Shown: piece by piece, positions 50,101 through 57,758 of the stretch
Numbering within the stretch: the first letter of the stretch is position 1
Layout of the letters: every line of letters begins with the position of its first letter
NCBI GenBank assembly: GCA_963705285.1
Contig: OY970066.1
Span: 4,712,001-4,776,000, forward strand
Direction of reading: 5' to 3'
DNA length: 64,000 nucleotides
From: JACMLD01 sp963705285
GTDB lineage: Bacteria > Bacteroidota > Bacteroidia > Chitinophagales > Chitinophagaceae
Notes under the pieces: generated by a model
The model's input: only the letters and a program-made list of their open reading frames with translations
The model's database searches: none
Told to the model about the DNA's origin: nothing
Position numbers and translations under genes: made by a program

Positions 50101-51785
50101 GCAGTTAACCAGCCACCTTTGGTTAAATCCGTGGCATCTTCTATAACACGTGTTCTGGTTCCCGTTACCAATCCGCTGGTTTGCTGGCTGGCCTGTGCCG
50201 GCATTGTTACCTTGTTTACATTATTCCCTTCCTGCAGTTTGCTGTTGTATTGTGTTGTGTATGCACTCGTTGTCCAGCTGTAATTATCATAGCTTGTTAT
50301 AGTCAGGGGTATAAAGCTGGCACCCGCCGGTATAGGGTTGCCGGTTATTACAGACTGGTTGCTAAACGCATCACCGGTGCCTCCGCTGACTATTTCCGCG
50401 GTAAAATCAGTCGTCTCAAAACCGTTTTCCATACTGATATAACTGGTAGCCTGGCGGATACCCGTAATAGGCGTAGTCAATGTATAGAAACCCTCTACCC
50501 GCAAAGGAGCGTTACCAGTTATTGTTTTGGTTGATGTTATGGATGGATCAACCGCATCCAGGTATGTTTTTAATTGTGTTCTCGTACCGCTGTAAGTAGT
50601 CATTCCGGTTGTAACAGGACGGTTAAGTTCATCGTACAGCGTGGTCATCCATTGGTTGCTAATCCGCATGTTCGCATCCTGGGTATACACCAGGCGGTCT
50701 CTTTTATCATATAGCATATACACCCATCCAGCACCGGGTACTTTTTTTGCTGTCATTCGGTTTCTGTCATCATATTCATAACGGAAACAAAGTTCATTGA
50801 TAACTTCTGCTGATAACACCCAGTTAATTACCGGCTTTATAAGTTCTGCTACTGCCTTGGGCGGTATTACAAATCGTAACTGGTTGAGATCATCATACAC
50901 GTAATACGTACTTAAAAAACCATTGTAACCGCTATAGTCGGCAGCCATGCTGGCGTCTACCTGTACTTTTTTTAAAATAATTTGCCCCTGGTTGTCTTTG
51001 TATTCTACTACGGCACTACCCTGTTCATCAATGGTTACCGTTTTATAAAGTGTACCTGCATTGTAATTAAGTGCGGTGGCTGGTATATTTACAGTAGGCT
51101 CGTTACCATTATACATTAACGCACTATTGGTGATGGTCCAGATTTTTACCAGGTCAGTGGCAGTGTTAACAAGGTACTGCGTTTTCATGCTGTGTTCAGC
51201 GCTGGTACCTTCACTGCCAGCCCAGCTGTTGCCAGCTGCAAATGTAGTTTGCACCCTGTTAAATGGTGAGGCTTCATAATTTATTTTCCCATAGAACACC
51301 TGCTCGCCGGGATATTGCGATTGTAAAAAAGCTTTTTGTGCATTGAAAGGGTCGGTCTTAAAGCTTCCGTCTGTTGCAGCTGCGACATAAGGCATGTATT
51401 TATAAGCTTCTCTGCCAAATGCATCGTAAACTAACGGGGTTACTATGTCTTGTGGGCTCGTGCCCGGACTTGCCTGTTTAAAGACTATTTGCAACGGACG
51501 TCCCAGTCCGTCGAAATATTGGGTTTGTTCTTTTACTAACTGATAACCCGCTGCATCAAATACAGCCTCGTCAGTAATGGGAGCAACTGCCTGGCGTACA
51601 CGGGTATTATTTAGAGGTATGCCAACCGGATAGCCGCCAGGCGTCACTACAATCTGGCCTGTTACCGCGGGTGTTTGCATCACTCCCGATGGCTTATTGG
51701 CAGGCACCTGTGCCTGAATTTTTCCAAATGCAATGCAAAAAAACATGACGGCTGATAGAAATATCCTCGTGTAACGCTTATGCAT
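47160..51785 (-). CDS. RHS-repeat polymorphic toxin with CdiA-type tRNase-like C-terminus
   Basis: The protein has 1541 residues with signal peptide MHKRYTRIFLSAVMFFCIAF...QA. A DUF6443-like domain (~45-170) has YFDGLGRPLQ and VYDAFGREAYKY. A long RHS/YD-repeat body follows (YEYDDRNRMTAKKV, YDKRDRLVYT, YDANGNMVMD). The RHS-associated core at ~1245-1340 has NFRSLDPQLGRWWQIDPK and YDAMGNNPIKFNDPLGD. After the core and a short linker, residues ~1418-1541 form a toxin domain: RGFRAENILGGNLPKTF, then GGVASSIKSLDL, then AIQPAKATLQQWEQIV. These motifs are those of the CdiA C-terminal tRNase family, so RNA cleavage in target cells is predicted. An immunity candidate follows at once. Confidence 0.88.
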   Translation of the reverse strand: MHKRYTRIFLSAVMFFCIAFGKIQAQVPANKPSGVMQTPAVTGQIVVTPGGYPVGIPLNNTRVRQAVAPITDEAVFDAAGYQLVKEQTQYFDGLGRPLQIVFKQASPGTSPQDIVTPLVYDAFGREAYKYMPYVAAATDGSFKTDPFNAQKAFLQSQYPGEQVFYGKINYEASPFNRVQTTFAAGNSWAGSEGTSAEHSMKTQYLVNTATDLVKIWTITNSALMYNGNEPTVNIPATALNYNAGTLYKTVTIDEQGSAVVEYKDNQGQIILKKVQVDASMAADYSGYNGFLSTYYVYDDLNQLRFVIPPKAVAELIKPVINWVLSAEVINELCFRYEYDDRNRMTAKKVPGAGWVYMLYDKRDRLVYTQDANMRISNQWMTTLYDELNRPVTTGMTTYSGTRTQLKTYLDAVDPSITSTKTITGNAPLRVEGFYTLTTPITGIRQATSYISMENGFETTDFTAEIVSGGTGDAFSNQSVITGNPIPAGASFIPLTITSYDNYSWTTSAYTTQYNSKLQEGNNVNKVTMPAQASQQTSGLVTGTRTRVIEDATDLTKGGWLTAINFYDDRNRVIQQQSVNYKGGKDISTNLYDFSGKVLSNYMATENPAATLNIGIRSNMEYDAGARLLKTAKSIFNNPADASAAVVTTTAQLLYDQLGQLLTKTMGQQKEANGNYTSTPLETLDYSYNIRGWLKGVNKDYSNKTGTHANDRWFGMELNYDWGYASNQFNGNIAGTKWRTKGDGEQRSYGFGYDKVNRLLSADFSQLTGANYTDNVNNLNFDMQMGNGTDPLTAYDENGNIKAMKQWGLKGLASSVIDDLTYTYIATSNKLFHVADANNDMDSKLGDFKDISFYSGRQGKYIYDANGNMVMDTHKGIYSTFTTDNPGITYNYQNLPWQIKIMSKEGQAKGTISYIYDATGNKLEKRVNELPSASNNNQQKSTNTSYITGLVYENNALQLISMEEGRIRQSTSTIGTNRYVFDYFIKDHLGNTRMVLTDEQQIDRYPTATLEANALGQEKNYYDINDTYVVPKPGGTSPANLLDYVNDNGTNNPNTFADKNAVSQKMYKLNAATNRIGLTKMLKVMAGDKINILAKSYYRYAGGSVTNTPFNAGDLINGFLAVAGGNNPATLHGATSAILNADASLLAPLNSFTNNNPVNSGNNVKAAVNYIILDEYFKYISGNFDPVESASSGGLKPHLLQDIPVTKNGYIYIYCSNESNIDVFFDNLEVVHTRGPLLEETQYYPFGLTMDGISSKAVNATLENKYKYNKSSYLQNKEFSDGNGLELYATNFRSLDPQLGRWWQIDPKPNEAESPYDAMGNNPIKFNDPLGDTLPSGKHVYDKGGMEEFLWMCDPRSEYYGTEVELTWGERLYLLGGQIGLFAMPVGGRILSAAEQTVTKTTNSLNEIGSLWKIQNVSRRGFRAENILGGNLPKTFKTFDRFIGGVASSIKSLDLGAKSYNKGNGLLNTIKGYVNDAANFTNYAMRDESGALVSLSSSQINSRTVELAIQPAKATLQQWEQIVDAMKYGQDNGVAVNINFIR

Positions 51786-51854
51786 ATATGCAATTATTTA
51801 TAGTTATTGGTTATCATGTCATTCAGTTTAACTGAACTTAAAGATGGTAATGCA

Positions 51855-52271
51855 CTACAACAGGTATGACAACAGGGTCGTAGCAGGGAAAATACCGTTG
51901 ACAAAACTCAGGTAGCAGCTGCCGTCTGTCTGTACTTGAAATAAATACCCATTATTAAGCAAGCGAAAGGGCATAACTTTATTGACCTTCGGTAAAGCGT
52001 CAATAAATTTGATTTTCCCGACCAGTTGCAATTGCTGCCAGTTGATATTGTTGCTGTGTTGCAATACAACTTCTGCGCATACGCTATCCATAGAAACGTT
52101 ATTGACGTGTGAATTAAACAATTGCCAGCCACCAGCCTTATTAACAGAGAAGCGGCTGGTGTCTGCCGCGGCGATTGCAGCCTGGTAGTTCTGTGCTTTC
52201 AGGTGATTGCTGGCCAATATGATTGCGATACTCACCAACATTTTGCTGATTCTGTACTTTTTATCCATCAA
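51855..52271 (-). CDS. Small secreted protein between the two RHS genes
   Basis: The protein has 138 residues and begins MMDKKYRISKMLVSIAIILA. The signal peptide ends NHLKAQ, and a start at the second Met is equally possible. The mature part (YQAAIAAADTSRFSVNKAGGWQLFNS...) looks beta-rich, and no family is recognised. It lies 8 bp after the upstream 1299-residue gene and 69 bp before the toxin, so it is surely co-transcribed. A chaperone or coupling role is only a guess. Confidence 0.7.
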   Translation of the reverse strand: MMDKKYRISKMLVSIAIILASNHLKAQNYQAAIAAADTSRFSVNKAGGWQLFNSHVNNVSMDSVCAEVVLQHSNNINWQQLQLVGKIKFIDALPKVNKVMPFRLLNNGYLFQVQTDGSCYLSFVNGIFPATTLLSYLL

Positions 52272-52279
52272 GACTATAT

Positions 52280-55200
52280 TTATAAAGTGTACGTTACGCC
52301 ACTAAAAGAAGTAGTGGTATTTGCAGCAACCGCTGAACCGGAAGTGGGGGTCACGTATACCTGCCCGCCCGGATAAATAACAATGGTCCAGTTTCTTCCT
52401 GCAGAAGTGGTATATATTGTCCGCACGCCTGTAGGTAAACATCCACTTGTGATGTTGGCGATATAATAACTGGTATTCAACTGCATGGAATTGGTTGCAG
52501 TAAATACGAGGTAAGAAGAAACTGTGCCCCCGGTATTGTTGATGCCATTGGTTGGTGAACTAAAGCCAGCCTGCATATTAAATGAACAACCTACTGGCAT
52601 TACCGGAGGCAGTTGCAGCGTGAAACTGGTCGCCGAATTAATAGTTATGTTAGTGAGATTGAAACTTGTACCAGCTGTTACAGTGTTGTTATATAATAAT
52701 TGTATAGGCGATGTAACACTGCCTGGATACATGGGGGCAAAAGCAAGTGTATATATGCCTGCCGGAATATCAGCCAGTATTGCCGGCACAGATGTAGTTA
52801 AACCAATACTATATGTTTGATTAAAGTTTGCGTTGAATACCGTAACTGTCCATGGATTGCTGGTCAGATTCGCTCCACTAAGGGAATATTTAACCACCGG
52901 GGGATCGCAGCTGCTTGGTAGACCCGCATAAGTGTAACAAATTTTTCTTATAATATTATAATCTTGGTCACGAACCAATTTAAGGCGGCCGGCGGCATCA
53001 TATTCATAATTAGTTGACCGATTGTTTATATCAGACGTACTGGTCATTCCAACCAATGGATCATAGGTAAAACTAGTCATCTGCGCTGAGGCAGGGTACA
53101 GACGGATATCGTCAAACCAGATACTGCCTCCACCATTATTGTCTATCCGTAAATTCAACTGAACAACATTGGCAGGCACGGTATATTCTGCTTCAAGCAA
53201 TGTCCATTTGCCAATAGTTGTTAACGTTCTCACATCTACATATGAATAATAGCCAGTTTCTCCGGCCGTCTTCATAAAGAGTAACATTTCACACGATGGA
53301 CCATCACTGTAAAACCAACCCGAGTATTTGAATTTCGTTGCAGCTAGGAGTGAAACTTGCAACCATTTAACACTATGATAATATATTTCACTGCTATTGA
53401 CATTAGTTATTTTACCTGCGTATTTACCAGTGTGAAATTTACTTTCATCATTTACAACAGTTGGCCAAACGGAAACCGGGCTTACCCATGACCCAGGTTC
53501 TTCAAGGCCGTCAAAAAAGATTTCATTACTTTTTGCATTAAGAACCTTAGCGGATACATACAGATTTTTAAAATCCCAGATAAAGGACTGCGGAACATCA
53601 TTTTCTTTGTTAACATCAGTGAGGTTTGCCTTGCTATTATACCTAAACTGATACTTGATCTTACCAGTTTCTATACCTGCAGGTAATTGCTCGTGGTCAG
53701 ATTTAACAAGTATACCATTCAGCGCGTCATAGGAATAATGCAACACATCGCTTGACAACAAATGATTTCCAATAAAGGTCTTAGTCTTTATGACAGGACT
53801 TGTGAAGTGTCGAAAATTCACATTGTTATTATCATACATTTCAGGGATTCCCAGAAAAACGCGATTTATATCTGGATCAGCGTCGCCCGGGTAATATAGA
53901 TAGGAGGATTTAATACTCATGTCTGAAAGCGTTTCTTCGATCCTGATGGGATTTGTGTGTTTTGGGATTCCCGTTACTGGCTCCTGTTGCCTATAAAGAA
54001 ACCTTTTTCTGGTGGCAACACCCTGCTGATAACTCTCTATTTCATCAAGGCGTTTCCAGTAACACCATGTTGTCTTGCTTTCACCATAGACATTTTGTAA
54101 AACATATCCTTTTTCAGGGTCAGTAGGTGCACAGACAACTGCATTTAGCGGATCAGATGCACATGGGCTGCTAGGCACCAATTGGTTATATAACTCAGGA
54201 ATACGCCAGTATCTAATGCTTTTTGTTACTGGAGTTGAATAATTATATTTTTCCCAGGCAACCGGGTTACTCTCGCCCCATTTGTATTGATTCTTTTCTA
54301 TAAGAATGACATCTTTTCCTATTGCATTGATTTGCGCAAATTTATAAACCGTTTTGCCGCCCTTACCGTCAGGCGAACCTATAAAATCTGTTACCTGATC
54401 AAAAAAAGGTTGACGATTGTCAGTAATCTCGGAAGTCGCATCTGGAACAGAGCTGTAGGTGTAACTTATTGTATTGATTGGCAAATCTGTTGGATACTGA
54501 GAAAGGTTGCCAGGTACATTTGTTCCGCAATTCTGGTAACTATAAAATTCATTCACGGAATAGATTGCAGGAAAAAATACATTTCCGCTATACTCATAAT
54601 AGTGGGACACAGAGGCAAGGCCATCATTGTCCTCCTGGGATTTTACTCTTATTCCTTTCCCATTCGAGGATTCATAGGTAAGCAGAGTATAACCTTTAGT
54701 AGGATATATTACTTTTTCCAACGCAAATAGTCTCGCCTCGTTAAATACTGGCTCGCGGTTGCCAAATGGAGCCGATAGACCAACATTCGAATTTGAAGAA
54801 TTATTTCGAATTCTAAAATCGATTTCTGTTGAATAGGGCACCAGCGATTGATTTGGATAACCGTTGTAATAACCCCAGTGATCAATTGAGAGGCTGGATT
54901 TTGGATAGACAGCGCTGTTATTTTCAGAAATATAGGAAAAATTATACTCACGGTCTTCACCAGCTCCTTTCAATTTGACACCCGCTAATTTTAGCCATGA
55001 GTTATCGGGTGATGCGCTGTTACCAAAATACCCATGTATAAAATCTATTGTTTTTAAAGGCACCAATAAATTGGTCTTGTTAAAGATTTTTATTTGTTTT
55101 ATCCGATACTGGTCATTATCTAATCGAGAGTCGGTAATAAATTTAATCTTATAATGTTCGCTTTCAATCTCGTCAAAGAAAAATGTAGACGATACGGTCT

Positions 55201-56179
55201 TAGTATAAGTATCATCACTACGATAATTGGTTATTAAAAAAACATTATTAAGTTGGAGCGGTGCTATTAATGTAAAAAAGCCAACCTGATCAACGGTTTT
55301 TTCATTTATAGTTAAATTAGGCTTGTATCTGAAACGGACTATTTGTCCTGTGATGGTACTTTTCATTTCGGTCAACCGCCAGCCAATTGTATATCTATGT
55401 TCAGTATGTGTTAGCATTTGGCTATTGTTACATAACCAGGCATTTGTAAAACTTCCGGCTGATATTTCGGTATAATCCATTGGCAAAAATGAAAATTGAA
55501 GGCCTTCAGGGGTTTTTACAATAAATTTCATGTCTTCACCTGGTGTGCCATCTGTAGTGATGATGAGATCGTTTTGATCTATTTTAACTGCCTGGTTGTT
55601 TAACCAAAAAAATTTGGCCGTGTATCCTGCACAGTTTAGTATATACACATCGGGTTGCGCATCATAATACTTGTAGAATTGTCTGTTAAAAGTAAAATTA
55701 TGATACCCTTGATCGCCTTGATAATCTACCTGCGACCCGGTATATGAATACTGATTATCTACGCTCCCATGGCCTATCTCTTCCGCATAATTTTCGCCAT
55801 AGTCCTCAAATTTCTTCATTAGTTCAGTATGCTCATCGGGCACATGTTTGACTTCACGGATTATCATCGCTTCTGTTATGCCCCATCCGAGACCAACTGA
55901 GGTTGCTTCTTCTTTTACACGAAATCCGCTGTAATTATAAAACAACGATACAGGAAATGATACTCCATTTTCTTTTAGTTCGAATAAGGAAACATTTTGC
56001 TGCGGAAGACCGTTTGATAAATTGGGAGGCGACATTACGTATTGCCCTATGTTAGCGAGGTCCGGCGGTAAAGGCGCAGTTTGATTTACAGCAGATTTGG
56101 GATCTACGATGTTGTATTGCGAGAAGCATCGATACTGTAGAGAGAAGAGAAAAATAAATACTAATACGCTCCTGAACAT
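52280..56179 (-). CDS. Large secreted RHS-related protein with carbohydrate-binding-like domain
   Basis: The protein has 1299 residues with signal peptide MFRSVLVFIFLFSLQYRCFS. The N-terminal part has VSLFELKENGVSFPVSLFYNYSGFRVKEEATSVGLGW, typical of large Bacteroidota RHS-associated surface proteins. Residues ~885-1030 form a CBM4/9-like beta-sandwich (GKYAGKITNV, FKYSGWFYSDGP, IDNNGGGSIWFDDIRLYP). One RHS/YD repeat unit follows (SFTYDPLVGMTSTSDINNR, YEYDAAGRLKLVRD). The C-terminal ~200 residues are Thr/Asn-rich beta repeats without a toxin domain. It probably acts as a scaffold or adhesin with the downstream RHS toxin. Its middle looks more A/T-rich than its neighbours. Confidence 0.8.
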   Translation of the reverse strand: MFRSVLVFIFLFSLQYRCFSQYNIVDPKSAVNQTAPLPPDLANIGQYVMSPPNLSNGLPQQNVSLFELKENGVSFPVSLFYNYSGFRVKEEATSVGLGWGITEAMIIREVKHVPDEHTELMKKFEDYGENYAEEIGHGSVDNQYSYTGSQVDYQGDQGYHNFTFNRQFYKYYDAQPDVYILNCAGYTAKFFWLNNQAVKIDQNDLIITTDGTPGEDMKFIVKTPEGLQFSFLPMDYTEISAGSFTNAWLCNNSQMLTHTEHRYTIGWRLTEMKSTITGQIVRFRYKPNLTINEKTVDQVGFFTLIAPLQLNNVFLITNYRSDDTYTKTVSSTFFFDEIESEHYKIKFITDSRLDNDQYRIKQIKIFNKTNLLVPLKTIDFIHGYFGNSASPDNSWLKLAGVKLKGAGEDREYNFSYISENNSAVYPKSSLSIDHWGYYNGYPNQSLVPYSTEIDFRIRNNSSNSNVGLSAPFGNREPVFNEARLFALEKVIYPTKGYTLLTYESSNGKGIRVKSQEDNDGLASVSHYYEYSGNVFFPAIYSVNEFYSYQNCGTNVPGNLSQYPTDLPINTISYTYSSVPDATSEITDNRQPFFDQVTDFIGSPDGKGGKTVYKFAQINAIGKDVILIEKNQYKWGESNPVAWEKYNYSTPVTKSIRYWRIPELYNQLVPSSPCASDPLNAVVCAPTDPEKGYVLQNVYGESKTTWCYWKRLDEIESYQQGVATRKRFLYRQQEPVTGIPKHTNPIRIEETLSDMSIKSSYLYYPGDADPDINRVFLGIPEMYDNNNVNFRHFTSPVIKTKTFIGNHLLSSDVLHYSYDALNGILVKSDHEQLPAGIETGKIKYQFRYNSKANLTDVNKENDVPQSFIWDFKNLYVSAKVLNAKSNEIFFDGLEEPGSWVSPVSVWPTVVNDESKFHTGKYAGKITNVNSSEIYYHSVKWLQVSLLAATKFKYSGWFYSDGPSCEMLLFMKTAGETGYYSYVDVRTLTTIGKWTLLEAEYTVPANVVQLNLRIDNNGGGSIWFDDIRLYPASAQMTSFTYDPLVGMTSTSDINNRSTNYEYDAAGRLKLVRDQDYNIIRKICYTYAGLPSSCDPPVVKYSLSGANLTSNPWTVTVFNANFNQTYSIGLTTSVPAILADIPAGIYTLAFAPMYPGSVTSPIQLLYNNTVTAGTSFNLTNITINSATSFTLQLPPVMPVGCSFNMQAGFSSPTNGINNTGGTVSSYLVFTATNSMQLNTSYYIANITSGCLPTGVRTIYTTSAGRNWTIVIYPGGQVYVTPTSGSAVAANTTTSFSGVTYTL

Positions 56180-56202
56180 AAAATTAATTGTAATGATTTG
56201 TA

Positions 56203-57678
56203 TTAAAAACTATACCCCACCCTAAACTTCACCGTTTGTGTTCTCGGCCTTTGCTGATAACTCAGCACATCCCACAGAAACTGCAGTTTTGTTTTCTGGA
56301 AGTATTTTGTTTTGAGCGAAATAATTTTGGTAACCCCCAACAGACCGCTTTGCTGCCACGTGTTGAGTTTTTTAATTTGTTCAATGGTACCGAAGGGGTG
56401 CTGGTAATTGTATTCCAGTCCGCCACTCGCATAAAAACTACCTTTCAGTTTCATGTCAATAAACGAACGCAACCCCATACCTTCTGAGGTAATGGAAACA
56501 TGTTTGATATCTTTTCCCCACCCTATTTTATAGCTAGCGCCAATTCCTACGATGCTTTTCTCATTAAGTTTGTAACCAACCGAAAGCGCAATATCTGTGG
56601 TGGTGGGAAAGAAATAGTTACTCCTTACTGATTGTATATTGGTTCCATATTCTAAGCGTTGCAAAAAGGTTTTGGTCTTTTGCATATTGGGTCTAAAATC
56701 AGGCGGGTCCAGATCATCTCCCCCATTGCTCTTCAGCTGGTTCAACTTTGCTTTTAATGTATTCAGCATACCCTGCGCTTCTTCTATGTTTTGCTGAAAC
56801 ATGGCTTGTGCATTCGGTCCGCCTGCAGCCAACTGGTTCTGGAAAAGTTCCTGCACGGAAGCATTGGTTTGTAAACCCTGCAAGTTTTGGGTAATGGTGC
56901 CGGGGTCAGTAGTACCTGGTGGGGCAAACATGGTAGCCAGTATACTGTTCTTGCTAAAAAAATCGTGGAATGCCGGTATGCTGTTCAACAGTGAGAGCAC
57001 TTTGCGTTCTGCTTTTTCAGGGTCACTTAATGCCTGCCGATATTCATTGATTTGCTGTGAATAGTAATAAGCCGTTTGATTATATTTTTTTAACTCGTTG
57101 CTTAAATTGTATTGTTGCAATTGTTGCTTCAGGTATTCCTTTCTCTCCTGGATGAATTCTTTTACGCTGGCCGCCTGTTTCAATTGGTTTTGCAACGCTT
57201 TAACCTGAGCAACTGCACCATTGAGTTTGGTTGCATCTCCTTTGAGCCCACTCAACACAGCGTTTTTCTGCAGGAACGAAAGTGAAGATGCCGATGAATC
57301 CAGCCAGGGCAGATATCTTTGTGTTTGATTGCGTAATTGCGCTGACTTGTTTTTTATCTTTCCTTGTATTTGCTCATACTGCTGTTTGGCATCAACAAAT
57401 ATTTTATTGGCTGCCAGCGAGTCTATTTTGGCCAGCTTTTTTTGCAACCTGGCTTCCTGTTTTTCCAGTTTAGAAAGATATTTCTCTGTTTGCTTCTCTA
57501 ATTGACCGGACATCTTTTCTGCCTTGTCATTTATCACGCTTACGTACTGCTGCCCAAGTTTGCTACTAATAAGCGTTAATGAATCAGGCGCTGATTGCGC
57601 CAGGCAATTGCACACCAGCAAGTGTAGCAGTACCAAAAAAAGCAGTTGCCGTATTTTCATCTCTTGGTTATTGTTCAA
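56203..57678 (-). CDS. Coiled-coil protein with C-terminal outer-membrane beta-barrel
   Basis: The protein has 491 residues with a signal peptide ending NCLAQ. Residues ~40-230 form an almost continuous Gln/Lys-rich coiled coil (KLEKQEARLQKKLAKIDSL, QLKQAASVKEFIQERKEYLK). A PPGTTDPGT segment and a Gln/Asn-rich linker follow. Residues ~335-491 are amphipathic strands (TDIALSVGYKLNEKSIVGIGASYKIGWG...), ending VKFRVGYSF with the terminal Phe expected for BAM-inserted barrels. No family name is recognised. It lies 23 bp before the 1299-residue RHS gene, and a role as its outer-membrane anchor or export partner is plausible. Confidence 0.8.
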   Translation of the reverse strand: MNNNQEMKIRQLLFLVLLHLLVCNCLAQSAPDSLTLISSKLGQQYVSVINDKAEKMSGQLEKQTEKYLSKLEKQEARLQKKLAKIDSLAANKIFVDAKQQYEQIQGKIKNKSAQLRNQTQRYLPWLDSSASSLSFLQKNAVLSGLKGDATKLNGAVAQVKALQNQLKQAASVKEFIQERKEYLKQQLQQYNLSNELKKYNQTAYYYSQQINEYRQALSDPEKAERKVLSLLNSIPAFHDFFSKNSILATMFAPPGTTDPGTITQNLQGLQTNASVQELFQNQLAAGGPNAQAMFQQNIEEAQGMLNTLKAKLNQLKSNGGDDLDPPDFRPNMQKTKTFLQRLEYGTNIQSVRSNYFFPTTTDIALSVGYKLNEKSIVGIGASYKIGWGKDIKHVSITSEGMGLRSFIDMKLKGSFYASGGLEYNYQHPFGTIEQIKKLNTWQQSGLLGVTKIISLKTKYFQKTKLQFLWDVLSYQQRPRTQTVKFRVGYSF

Positions 57679-57758
57679 AGTGCCACGGCAAGTAGATTCC
57701 GCGGATTCTGTGCTTAACGAATAGGTTTATTTTGGCCACACCAGCATCCTCTGTTCAT

